Below are positions 44,409 through 52,718 of a DNA stretch of 64,000 bases, piece after piece. The stretch comes from Terriglobia bacterium (lineage in GTDB: Bacteria > Acidobacteriota > Terriglobia > Terriglobales > Acidobacteriaceae): NCBI GenBank assembly GCA_020072645.1, contig JAIQGK010000002.1, positions 264,062 through 328,061 of the forward strand, written 5' to 3'. A program made the translations under genes and the position numbers. Numbering within the stretch: position 1 is the stretch's first letter; every line of letters starts with the position of its first letter. The notes under the pieces are model-generated. The model had not been told where the DNA came from. It saw nothing but the letters and a program-made list of their open reading frames with translations, and did no database searches.

Positions 44409-45653
44409 TTATTCGTAGCGTAGCGCTTCAATCGGGTCCAGCCGAGATGCTTTAATCGCGGGTAACATGCCGCTGATCAGTCCTACCACAATCAAAATCC
44501 CCGTAGAGACCAGCAGATGTACCGGTGAAATAGCCAGATGAATGTCTCCCGCATCGGCGTTTTTTGCCATCACGCTGTAAACGGGTATCGATCCGATAAT
44601 CCATGAAATCACGTAAGCCACGGCCACGCCCAACAACCCGCCGGCAAAAGTAATCGCCATGGCTTCAGCCAGAAACTGCGTCAGGATGTCTCGCCGCCGC
44701 GCGCCCAGCGCTTTTTCCACGCCAATCTCGCGCGTGCGTTGCGTCACGGAAACCAGCATGATATTCATCAATCCCACGCCACCAATGCCCAGAGTGAGCG
44801 TGCCGATAATCGTCAGCAGCACCTGCAGCGCCAGGGTGATGATCTGCCAGTTGTTCAGGTTCTTCATCGTGTTCCAGACAAAGACCGCGCGCGGGTCCTT
44901 GCCGTTGAAACCGTGCGACGCGCCCAGCACGCTGCGAATATCGCCCTCCACCTTGTCATATTCCATGCCGTCGTAATCCAGCCATATTCCGTCCAGGTAC
45001 CGCGTATCACGGATATCGCCCATGGTGGAAAAAGGAATGTACACGATCGCGTTTACGTTGTCGTTCCCTTCTTCCTGCATCTTGGGCTCAAGCACGCCGA
45101 TGACTTCAAAGCTTATGCCGGCAATGCGGACGCTTTCACCCAGCGCCGGCTCGCCGGAAAAAAGTTTGTCCTTGGCGTCCGACCCCAGTACGGCCACGCG
45201 GGAACGCTGCATCTCGTCGGCGTCATTGTAGAATCGGCCTTCCTCCACCTTGAGTGCGCGCACCGGCACAATGGCCGGCGTAAATCCGCCTACGTTGAAC
45301 TGCTTTGTCCGGTTTTCATGCTGGACGTTGGTTTGAAATGACGCTTCCGGCGTGATATGCCGCACCACCGGAATCTGCTCCTGCAAATGCTGCACGTCGT
45401 CAATGGTGAAGCGCACCTGCACGCCCGCCTTGGCTCCGCCCGCCTGCAAAGAAGTTCGTCCGGGGAAAACTCCCATCATCTGCATGCCGAAGGTGGAGAA
45501 AATCGCCGTGATGGCCCGCCCAAATCCTGCGCCATAGGCCAGCAGGATTACTACGGTGGCAATGCCCCACGCCATCCCCAGCATCGTCAGCGCCGTGCGC
45601 CGGCGATTGTGCTTGATCGATGAGTACGCCTGTCCCAGTAAATCGTGGACCAT
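44409..45653 (-). CDS. MacB/FtsX-type ABC transporter permease
   Basis: A 414-residue permease with the MacB layout. A first helix lies near residues 20-42 after the amphipathic AYSSIKHNRRRTALTMLGMAWGI, a large periplasmic domain (about 45-275) follows, then three C-terminal helices with VSVTQRTREIGVEKALGARRRDI before the second and LDPIEALRYE at the very end. Such permeases work in mechanotransmission or efflux (macrolides, lipoproteins) together with an ATPase and often a periplasmic adaptor. No ATPase gene is adjacent. It is four bases downstream of a second permease. Confidence 0.92.
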   Translation of the reverse strand: MVHDLLGQAYSSIKHNRRRTALTMLGMAWGIATVVILLAYGAGFGRAITAIFSTFGMQMMGVFPGRTSLQAGGAKAGVQVRFTIDDVQHLQEQIPVVRHITPEASFQTNVQHENRTKQFNVGGFTPAIVPVRALKVEEGRFYNDADEMQRSRVAVLGSDAKDKLFSGEPALGESVRIAGISFEVIGVLEPKMQEEGNDNVNAIVYIPFSTMGDIRDTRYLDGIWLDYDGMEYDKVEGDIRSVLGASHGFNGKDPRAVFVWNTMKNLNNWQIITLALQVLLTIIGTLTLGIGGVGLMNIMLVSVTQRTREIGVEKALGARRRDILTQFLAEAMAITFAGGLLGVAVAYVISWIIGSIPVYSVMAKNADAGDIHLAISPVHLLVSTGILIVVGLISGMLPAIKASRLDPIEALRYE

Positions 45654-45657
45654 CTGC

Positions 45658-46905
45658 CTATTCCCTTCTCAGCGCTTCCACCGGCTGCAACAGTGAAGCT
45701 TTCCTTGCCGGATACAGTCCCGCAACAATGCCCGCAATCGATAATGATCCCACGGCTAATGCTGCTGATGCCGGCACAATATGGGGCAAATCGAAGCCCG
45801 GAGGCGTTGGCAGCTTGGCCAGAATCGCCATCACCAGCGCCGTTATTGCAATGCCCGTGCCTCCGCTCAGTGCCGTAAGAAATGCGCCTTCCAGAAAAAA
45901 TTGCATAAGGATCCGCCGGTTCGTTGCGCCCAGCGCTTTCATCAAGCCAATTTCGCGCGTCCGCTCCGTTACCGATACCAGCATGATGTTCACAATCCCA
46001 ATCGCGCCCAGCACCAGCGTGACCATGCCAACGCCGCCCAGAAAAATGTCCATGCCGTCAAAAATCTTGCCGACCGTGTCTTGCGTCTGCACTGTGTCCC
46101 AGCCCTGGAAAGCGTCTTTGTTGCTGGGATCAAAGCCGTGATTGCGCGCGATGATCCTGTGTATCTGCTCTACCGCGCCCGCGTGCTTGTCCCGGCTCAC
46201 GGGCTTTAAGATCAGGTTGCCGATGTCGTCCGGCGTGTGCTCATTCTTCATCGGGAAGTACTGGTGCATCGTCGCAAAGGGAATATAGAGACGCACATTG
46301 TTCAGGTTATTTTCCTGCCGCCCGATGTTGGCCAGCACGCCAACCACTTCAAAGCGGATCCCATTCAGCAAAACGGTGCTGCCAATGGCCGGCCTGCCGG
46401 GAAACAAATTGCGCATCATCTGGAATCCGAGCACGCAGACCTGGCGTTTCTGCTCTTCGTCGCTCTCATTCAGCCAGCGCCCTTCGCCTTGCGGCAAAAA
46501 ACGTATGTGATTAAAGTTCGGCGTGCTTCCACTCACAAATCCGCTGGCCGAAGCAAAATCGCTCACGGCGCGGATATCGCTCCTGCCAATCACTGGGGCC
46601 ACGTCGCCCACCAGCGTGGCTTCATGCTTGATGTCCAGATAATCCTGATAAGTCAGGTAATAACCGCGCTGGTCTTGCGTCTGGCCGGCGACCACCGGAA
46701 TCTGCCCGCCCCAGGCAAAAATGACGTCCTCGCCAATCGTCGCCATGTTCTTGCGCTGCCCTGACCTGAACCCTTCACCCACGCCCACCAGAAACAGCAA
46801 CGATCCCACGCCCCAGGCAATGCCAAACATGGTGAGAAATGACCGCAGCTTGTGCGCCCACAAAATGCTCAGCACCTGCCCGATCGTGTCCAACGCCATT
46901 CTCAT
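45658..46905 (-). CDS. MacB/FtsX-type ABC transporter permease
   Basis: A 415-residue paralogue of the following permease, with the same plan: ILWAHKLRSFLTMFGIAWGVGSLLFLVGVGEG at the N-terminus (shown by its first helix), a large exported domain, VSVTERTREIGLMKALGATNRR before the C-terminal helices, and LLQPVEALRRE at the end. The two genes are separated by four bases and must be co-transcribed, perhaps as heterodimer halves. The intergenic gap upstream (46906-47165) shows no second gene. Confidence 0.92.
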   Translation of the reverse strand: MRMALDTIGQVLSILWAHKLRSFLTMFGIAWGVGSLLFLVGVGEGFRSGQRKNMATIGEDVIFAWGGQIPVVAGQTQDQRGYYLTYQDYLDIKHEATLVGDVAPVIGRSDIRAVSDFASASGFVSGSTPNFNHIRFLPQGEGRWLNESDEEQKRQVCVLGFQMMRNLFPGRPAIGSTVLLNGIRFEVVGVLANIGRQENNLNNVRLYIPFATMHQYFPMKNEHTPDDIGNLILKPVSRDKHAGAVEQIHRIIARNHGFDPSNKDAFQGWDTVQTQDTVGKIFDGMDIFLGGVGMVTLVLGAIGIVNIMLVSVTERTREIGLMKALGATNRRILMQFFLEGAFLTALSGGTGIAITALVMAILAKLPTPPGFDLPHIVPASAALAVGSLSIAGIVAGLYPARKASLLQPVEALRRE

Positions 46906-47165
46906 CTGCGCTCAGCTTCTTTCATCTCCTCAATTCTTTTCTAGCGATTTTTAACGATCTCTGAGTTCGAAAATTGAGGCTTCAATCCACGTAATTTTGG
47001 CACTTTCGACGGTACTGGCAATCTTCCTTCAATTACTCTTCAGTAATACGGCTGGAAAGCCACTGTGGTTCCAAGCTTTTAGACGGCCAAAAGGCCGAAT
47101 TGTCCCCTCGACAAGCTCGATAATTAAGGTATCTTTTCGCCCTGATAGAGAACGCTTGATTCCTG

Positions 47166-47495
47166 CTATCTTTGCGGAAGACCCTGCTGGTACTGCTCGA
47201 TAATGTTGCGGATCGCCACCGCGTCTGCTTTGCTGTGACCGTGGCTCAGGATGGGATTGCTGCCGCCGGTGGAATCAATGCGGATATCCGACCAGAGCAT
47301 TCCCGTGCTGATCAAAACCGAGGCGACCTTGGTGATGGGAATGCTTTCCTCTGAGCTGCCAAAGAACCGCGGCTTGATTCGCAACACCCGTTCCGGACTC
47401 ACTTCAATACGAGTGGGAAAGAGTAAGTTACCGCGAGTCCAGCGGCTGGCCTTGAATACTCTGCTTGAAGTGGATGTAAGCGGCGCGGTCGACAT
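47166..47495 (-). CDS. small PH-like domain protein
   Basis: A 109-residue protein with a strand-rich pattern of bacterial PH-like domains: WTRGNLLFPTRIEVSPERVLRIK, then RFFGSSEESIPITKVASVLISTG, then DIRIDSTGG, and a final helix (SKADAVAIRNIIEQYQQG). No signal peptide or membrane segment. Function unknown. Thirty-six bases downstream of pgsA, and possibly in the same transcript. Confidence 0.65.
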   Translation of the reverse strand: MSTAPLTSTSSRVFKASRWTRGNLLFPTRIEVSPERVLRIKPRFFGSSEESIPITKVASVLISTGMLWSDIRIDSTGGSNPILSHGHSKADAVAIRNIIEQYQQGLPQR

Positions 47496-47531
47496 GACTT
47501 TATTTTATCTTGAACTGCCGGAATCGCGGTC

Positions 47532-48230
47532 TTAATGCGCTTTAGCTGGATTATTCGCTTCGGCTTCCTGCATCGCCTTCTTCTTGCGCCGACTCAGGAT
47601 AAACGGACGCCGCCGGCGCCGCTCCACCCTTTTATCAATCTTCTTCCAGAAGCCCCAGAAGTAATCCACAGCCGAAATCAATGACACGGCCACCATGAAC
47701 CATATGGCCATGCGCGCTACCAGGTCCACGTCTAGCACAAACGAGAATACCCGCAGGTTGAAATACCACGTGTCCCAGCGCAGGGCCAGTATAGTCGCCA
47801 CTACTGAGACAATCTGCACCACCATTTTGAGCTTGCCCAGTTCGCTGGCTTCAATGGTAAAGCCTTCTGATGCCGCAATCGACCGCAGGCCGCTGATCAG
47901 GAATTCCCTGCCGATAATCAGCACCACCACCCATATATTCACGATGTCGGGGCTAAGGCGGAGCAGAGTGATATAGCAGGCGGCGATCATCAGCTTGTCC
48001 GCCAGCGGATCCAGCAGCATGCCCATGGTGGTGATCTGGCCGCGACGGCGCGCCAGATAACCATCCAAGCCGTCGGTTATGCTGGCCAGAATGAAAATGC
48101 CGGAAGCCAGCACCACGCGCAGCGTCTCTTCTTTGGCGCTTTTTCCGCTGAAGTAGGGCGTGGTAAGCACCCATATGATCAGTGGGATAGCGGCAATCCG
48201 AGAGAGCGTTATGTAGTTCGGCAGGTTCAC
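47532..48230 (-). CDS. pgsA: CDP-diacylglycerol-glycerol-3-phosphate 3-phosphatidyltransferase
   Basis: A 232-residue membrane enzyme that makes phosphatidylglycerol phosphate. GTG at 48230 is used because the protein then starts with the family-typical NLPNYITLSRIAAIPLI; a TTG further upstream (48296) would add 22 residues without clear signal. The CDP-alcohol phosphotransferase motif DG-x2-AR-x8-G-x3-D-x3-D is present in DGLDGYLARRRGQITTMGML and LDPLAD. Four to five hydrophobic helices follow the family plan. The C-terminal tail is unusually basic (RVERRRRRPFILSRRKKK). A role in phospholipid synthesis is firm; the tail may bind anionic lipid. Confidence 0.93.
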   Translation of the reverse strand: MNLPNYITLSRIAAIPLIIWVLTTPYFSGKSAKEETLRVVLASGIFILASITDGLDGYLARRRGQITTMGMLLDPLADKLMIAACYITLLRLSPDIVNIWVVVLIIGREFLISGLRSIAASEGFTIEASELGKLKMVVQIVSVVATILALRWDTWYFNLRVFSFVLDVDLVARMAIWFMVAVSLISAVDYFWGFWKKIDKRVERRRRRPFILSRRKKKAMQEAEANNPAKAH

Positions 48231-48332
48231 AGAGGAAACAGAGCAGCCGGGCGTTTCGGCTGCCCTGATTATCCTTGGATTTGGCTCCAAGCGCAAACTT
48301 AACTTTTGCGGACCAGAATCCTCTAGCTTTCG

Positions 48333-48545
48333 CTATTTCTTGCCGCTAACTGTATCCAGGCAGCGCGTGTACAGCTCCAGCAGGTGGGTGGCGTAATCCT
48401 CTGATTTGTTCTCCACGCCGCCGTGGAATCCGGCGCCTGAAGCAACGGTCTTTCCAAAGTTGGTGGTGGCGGCAATAAATTTCATCAAGTCCAGGGCAAT
48501 GTCCTCATTCCGGCGCGCGCCGACGATTCCTGCTAGCGGGTCCAT
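48333..48545 (-). CDS. small conserved-looking hypothetical protein
   Basis: A 70-residue protein with a strong GGAGG box six bases before the ATG. It seems mainly helical (NEDIALDLMKFIAATTNFG, and EDYATHLLELYTRCLDTV), without signal peptide or Cys motif. I do not recognise the family, but such 70-residue proteins sit before pgsA-type genes in many acidobacteria (memory, not verified). It is probably cytoplasmic, and its 3' end is about 100 nt from pgsA. Confidence 0.6.
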   Translation of the reverse strand: MDPLAGIVGARRNEDIALDLMKFIAATTNFGKTVASGAGFHGGVENKSEDYATHLLELYTRCLDTVSGKK

Positions 48546-48598
48546 GAATCCTCCAAAGATGAATGCAAATATCTATTGTAACGGGCAGAAGCGCGGCA

Positions 48599-48857
48599 GT
48601 CAGCACTCAGCCTTCAGCAAAACCCTGTTCACCGCAAAGGGCGCAAAGGACGCAAAGAAAAGATTGGGAAGTTCACTAAGCAGATTTCCGGCGTTCTCGT
48701 GTCCTCAGCAGCAGCGCTTTTAGGATAGCCGGTGATCGCGACTTAATGATCGTTGCAAACGACGAAAGAACGATCAAACCATTCCCTCATTCCTTTGCGA
48801 TCTTCGCGTCCTTTGCGGTAAACGGATTTGGCTGAATGCTAATAGCTAAGGGCTGCT
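48599..48857. repeat. two ACCGCAAAGG composite repeats
   Basis: On the minus strand, after the stop of the permease gene (48860-48858), CTTAGCTATTAGCATTCAGCC (shortened: TTAGCTATTAGCATTCAGC) at 48850-48829 is followed by ACCGCAAAGGACGCGAAG and CGCAAAGG (48820-48788). A second copy points the other way: CAGCACTCAGCCTTCAGC (48601-48618), then CACCGCAAAGGGCGCAAAGG and ACGCAAAG (48630-48657). ATTAGCATTCAGCC is identical to the unit after the YihY gene at 10184. Confidence 0.7.
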
Positions 48858-49964
48858 TTACTCGTACGCCAGCGCGTCAATTGGATCTTTCTGCGCCGCC
48901 TTGAATGCCGGATAAACTGCCCCCAGCATGGCCCCGCCAATCGCGATCAATGCAGCATAAATCGCCCATTTTAAGGTAATCGGCTCCACGCGCAATGTCG
49001 GGAACTGGTGCACCAGGCTCACCTGTCCAATTGTGCTGATGATGTAACCTACAAGAATCCCAGAGACCGCCAGCAGCAGCGTTTCCCGCAGGATTACCCG
49101 CACTACATACGACTTGGAAGCGCCCAGAGACTTCAATATCCCGATTTCTCGCGTCCGCTCCATCACCGCCGTATACATTGACTGGAAAATCACGATAAAG
49201 CCGATGATAACGGCGATCCCGATTACGATTTTGATAAACAGGTTCAGCCCTGGAATCTTGTCCGCTGAGGTCGCAGCCAGCCACTGGCTGGTGGAAAGAA
49301 TGTTGTAACTCTCCATGCCGGGGATGCTCTTGAGCTGCTCCACCACCGCATCGGCATTGATTGGATCGTCCAGTTTTACATAGAACATTGAAGCTTTGTT
49401 CTGTGCCCCAATCAGGTCCTGCATGGTGGTAATGGGAATAAACCGGCGCGCGCCGCGTCCGTGAGGCACCACGCCGCAAACTTTGAACGCGTGATTCAGC
49501 ACGTTCACCGTGTCACCCACATGCACTTTGTTGCTTGCGGCAAACAGATCGTCCACAATCATGTCATCCGGCCCTTGAAATGGACCGCCTTGCAGATACC
49601 GCATGGGACCGCCCAGCGCCTGGAATGACTCCAGATCAATGCCATAGATGATCTCGATGTTCGTGGTCGAAGTCACCTGCAAAACCACTGGCGAAACGCC
49701 GACGACATGCGGTTGCTTGCGCAGGATGTCAGCCACGCGCATTGGCACCGGAGCGCCGCCGAATGCCGCCAGGTTGGATGATCCCGGAGGCCGAACCGTG
49801 AGGTCCGCGCCGATGCCTACCTGGCGCGCCTTGTTGTCATCCAGAATTCCCATCGCCAATCCCACGATCATCAGGATCAGCGTGACTTCTACGGCCACGG
49901 CAAAAATAGAAATAATAGATCGAATCGGGCGGTGGACCAGGTTGGCCACAATCATTTTGTTCAT
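48858..49964 (-). CDS. FtsX-like ABC transporter permease (DevC/LolC type)
   Basis: A 368-residue permease. The first helix is near residues 15-40 (RSIISIFAVAVEVTLILMIV), the exported domain is about 45-240, and three helices follow (near 248, 300 and 335). The VMERTREIGILKSLGASKSY motif stands between the first and second of these, and QKDPIDALAYE ends the protein. The short length fits the DevC/LolC class better than MacB. It is the third orphan permease here: no ATPase is found in the window. A lipoprotein gene lies 54 bases upstream and is likely co-transcribed. Confidence 0.9.
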   Translation of the reverse strand: MNKMIVANLVHRPIRSIISIFAVAVEVTLILMIVGLAMGILDDNKARQVGIGADLTVRPPGSSNLAAFGGAPVPMRVADILRKQPHVVGVSPVVLQVTSTTNIEIIYGIDLESFQALGGPMRYLQGGPFQGPDDMIVDDLFAASNKVHVGDTVNVLNHAFKVCGVVPHGRGARRFIPITTMQDLIGAQNKASMFYVKLDDPINADAVVEQLKSIPGMESYNILSTSQWLAATSADKIPGLNLFIKIVIGIAVIIGFIVIFQSMYTAVMERTREIGILKSLGASKSYVVRVILRETLLLAVSGILVGYIISTIGQVSLVHQFPTLRVEPITLKWAIYAALIAIGGAMLGAVYPAFKAAQKDPIDALAYE

Positions 49965-50018
49965 AAAGTTTTAAAACCGCACAAAGAACGCCGGAGCGTT
50001 CTTCTTCGCAGACCACGG

Positions 50019-50966
50019 TTATTGCCTGGGCTTCTTGCTCTCTTCTTCAGAAATAGTGGAGGCAGAGGACTTGGTGTCCAAATTAATCACTTGCGATCCT
50101 GGTGGTTGAGTCAGCACAAATTGCTCATCGGTCAGCGGAACATTCACCTCCAGCTTGACCATGGAAATGGTGATGCCGTAACCCTCGATCGGACGCTGAA
50201 TGGAGACGATTGCCGGCAACAAAAGTCCCGAGTAATCAGTAAAATTCTCATACCGGACAAATGTCACCAACTGGCCTTGCCGGTTATAGATAGATTGCTC
50301 GTGCGGGAGAAGATCGGTCCGGCTGAACACGATCTTGCGCGAAAGATAATAACCGGCGCTGTCTTTATCAATCACTACCAGCGTGTACGCCAGCTGCTCC
50401 ACGTCTTTGTGGGTCTTGGGGTCCTTCACAACTTCTGTTGTGCTCTCCAGCACGGCAATTTCTTTGCCTTGTTCAATCGGCTTCAGCAGCAGCGCATCAG
50501 AAATATGCTGCGGACGCAAATTTTCCAGCGGCTGCGGTGAAGGCTTGGCCGGCTGCTGGTTCGATCCCACATAAAATTTGCTCTTGATCGGCGACGCCAG
50601 CTCGAAATTTTTGCCGTTGCTGACCATGTCTGCCATCACGTTGTGCAGCACCGGCACATAAATCCGCATGCGCAGCATCTCCGGCTTGCGCACCAGGATC
50701 ACCCCGGCAACCTGCGGATTATCTTTTACCTGGTTCTTTTTCTCTTCCAGAATGGAGCTGTCAATATCGACGGTTGCTTTCATCGTCTTCAGCTTTTCGG
50801 CGTTGGTGTTGATGCTTTCCACCAACTGGTCAAGCGTCGCGTCTTTGAGCGTCGCCGTGCTGGTGCGCATTTTTACCGGATGGGACGAGCGGAACCCGCA
50901 ACCGCTGATGGCCGATAAAACAGCAATTAAAAATATGAGAGTAGTTTTACGCAAATGAAAGTGCAT
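50019..50966 (-). CDS. lipoprotein, LolA/LolB-like or DUF4292-like
   Basis: A 315-residue lipoprotein. ATG at 50966 opens a signal ending in the lipobox ISGC (Cys about residue 23). A beta-rich domain follows, with QLVESINTNAEKLKTMKATVDID (a typical LolA-type beginning), VILVRKPEMLRMRIYVPVL, and later LVTFVRYENFTDYSGLLLPA. This matches the outer-membrane-lipoprotein-sorting-like fold seen in DUF4292. It sits upstream of the FtsX-type permease and downstream of mltG, so an envelope lipoprotein or lipid transport role with the permease is plausible. Confidence 0.8.
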   Translation of the reverse strand: MHFHLRKTTLIFLIAVLSAISGCGFRSSHPVKMRTSTATLKDATLDQLVESINTNAEKLKTMKATVDIDSSILEEKKNQVKDNPQVAGVILVRKPEMLRMRIYVPVLHNVMADMVSNGKNFELASPIKSKFYVGSNQQPAKPSPQPLENLRPQHISDALLLKPIEQGKEIAVLESTTEVVKDPKTHKDVEQLAYTLVVIDKDSAGYYLSRKIVFSRTDLLPHEQSIYNRQGQLVTFVRYENFTDYSGLLLPAIVSIQRPIEGYGITISMVKLEVNVPLTDEQFVLTQPPGSQVINLDTKSSASTISEEESKKPRQ

Positions 50967-51080
50967 CCGTCCAGTCTTACACCTGTAATTTGGATGCACT
51001 TAGTATAACGGACGACCGGTTGTCCGTAATTCCGGCAACCCACGGCAAACAATGACATTTTGCGTCATTCGCCCGACGTC

Positions 51081-52073
51081 TTACCGGTTTACCGCCTGAG
51101 CCAGCGCCCGCCGGTAGGCCTGCACATTGGCAAGATGTTCTGAATCAGTGCGCGCAAACCGGTGGTGTCCCTGGTTGTCGCTCACGAAAAACAGGTAATC
51201 GGTCTGGGCCGGATGCAACGCCGCCTGCAATGACGCCTTTCCAGGATTGGAAATCGGTCCTGGCGGAAGCCCGGCGGTCCGGTAGGTGTTGTACGGTGAA
51301 TCAAAGTGCAGGTCGGACTGGTGGATCACGCCGTTATAGCGGTTATTCAACAGCGCGGCATAAATCACTGACGGATCGGTAGCCAGCACCATGTGTTTGT
51401 CCAGCCGGTTGTAAAACACGCTGGCAACTTCCGGCCGTTCTTCGGGCGCGCCTGTCTCTTTTTCCACGATGCTCGCCATTGTCACAACCGAATGAAAATT
51501 CTGGTTCAGGCCAACGTCCTTGGCTGCCTGGCGGAAGCGCCGCACCATGGCCGCAGCCATGTCATGCAAAGACTGCGTCCGCGTGAAGTGATATGTGTCT
51601 GGAAACAGATAGCCTTCAAGGCTCGGGGCTTGCGGATCAAGATCTTTGATCAGTGCCGTGTCAGTCCTCGCGACCTTCAGGAAATCTTCGCGCTTGCCCA
51701 GTTGCGCTTCTTCAATCGCTGCCGCGATGTCAAACATGTTGTAGCCTTCCGGCACAACCAGCGTCTGGAAATAAATATCGCCGCGCGCAATGCGGTCATA
51801 CACCTCTCGCGCGGTAGCGCGATGATCAAAAGCATACTCACCGGCTTTCAGCGGTTTGCGTCCATGGAGATAGTGCCACGCCAGGAACGCGTACTGGCTG
51901 CGGATGATTCCGGCATGCGCCAGATCAGCCGCGATGCGGCGCGCAGAAGAACCGGGCTTAAGCTGCACCAGCTTCTGCTGCGTAGGCCCGGCGGGCACAA
52001 GCAGGCCGTATGCCAGCAAAACGCACGCCAGCACCAGCAACACCACAATCGTCCTAAAGAGAAACTTCAACAT
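51081..52073 (-). CDS. mltG: endolytic murein transglycosylase
   Basis: A 330-residue MltG/YceG protein, which cuts nascent peptidoglycan strands. A single N-terminal helix (residues 3-25) anchors it in the inner membrane. A LysM-like part (LKPGSSARRIAADLAHAGIIRS) is followed by VPEGYNMFDIAAAIEEA and SLEGYLFPDTYHF, and the catalytic region ASIVEKETGAPEERPEVASVFYNRL with its essential Glu, then TDPSVIYA and YNTYRTAGLPPGPISNPG. Length is normal. It is followed upstream, on the same strand, by ruvX, a common pairing. Confidence 0.95.
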   Translation of the reverse strand: MLKFLFRTIVVLLVLACVLLAYGLLVPAGPTQQKLVQLKPGSSARRIAADLAHAGIIRSQYAFLAWHYLHGRKPLKAGEYAFDHRATAREVYDRIARGDIYFQTLVVPEGYNMFDIAAAIEEAQLGKREDFLKVARTDTALIKDLDPQAPSLEGYLFPDTYHFTRTQSLHDMAAAMVRRFRQAAKDVGLNQNFHSVVTMASIVEKETGAPEERPEVASVFYNRLDKHMVLATDPSVIYAALLNNRYNGVIHQSDLHFDSPYNTYRTAGLPPGPISNPGKASLQAALHPAQTDYLFFVSDNQGHHRFARTDSEHLANVQAYRRALAQAVNR

Positions 52074-52250
52074 TGATTCGGCTTTTCTGTCTTCTTATAT
52101 TCTAAGGGCGAATCCGTTTCGCGCAGCCATCTTGCCATCCATGGCGCATCACGAATGGACAATGAACCGCCGGCATCCGAGCCAATGAGTCGGCTTCGCG
52201 CGTTCATCCTTTGGAAGGATTCGCTCGGGCAGAAGTTGGCCCGCCCTAAG

Positions 52251-52679
52251 CTATAGGACGCTTCTCGACTGCATGAAGCTTTGCAGGATCAGCACTGCGG
52301 CCATCCGGTCCACGGCTTGGGTTCGCTTCTTAAGGCTTACTTCGTTTTCGCGCAGCAGGCGGTTAGCTTCGGCTGACGTGAGTCTCTCATCCCAGAGATG
52401 GACCGGAAGTTGAAAGCGTTTGCGCAGCTCTTCCGCAAACTCCGCCACCTTCTGCGATTGCGTGCCTTCCTGTCCGCTCATACGCAGCGGGTTTCCCAGC
52501 ACGATTTCCTTGATTTCATACTGGCGGATCGTCCGCTCCAGCCGGCCAAAATCGGCGCGATTGTTCTTGCGTTGCAGCGTCTCAATCCCCTGCGCGGTAA
52601 TGCCCAGCGGATCGGTTACGGCCAGTCCCATGCGACGGCTGCCGTAGTCAATGGCCAGGATGCGTCCGGTGGCTCCCAC
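52251..52679 (-). CDS. ruvX: Holliday junction resolvase-like YqgF family protein
   Basis: A 142-residue RuvX/YqgF nuclease-fold protein. GTG is the start. The catalytic motif is Asp11 in ILAIDYGSRRMGLAVTD, the second acidic site Glu in KEIVLGNPLRMSG (near residue 60), and the final DERLTSAEA. Roles assigned to the family are processing of 16S pre-rRNA and resolution of Holliday junctions. Divergent from the AI-2E-family gene with just 39 bases between the starts. Confidence 0.93.
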   Translation of the reverse strand: MGATGRILAIDYGSRRMGLAVTDPLGITAQGIETLQRKNNRADFGRLERTIRQYEIKEIVLGNPLRMSGQEGTQSQKVAEFAEELRKRFQLPVHLWDERLTSAEANRLLRENEVSLKKRTQAVDRMAAVLILQSFMQSRSVL

Positions 52680-52718
52680 TGCGGCGATTATACGAGTTTC
52701 TGCATCTCACCTAGTCAT

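Noticed and set aside
44409..46905. MacAB-type tripartite efflux operon
   Set aside because: No ATPase domain, adaptor or TolC-like gene is adjacent; only permease halves are present.
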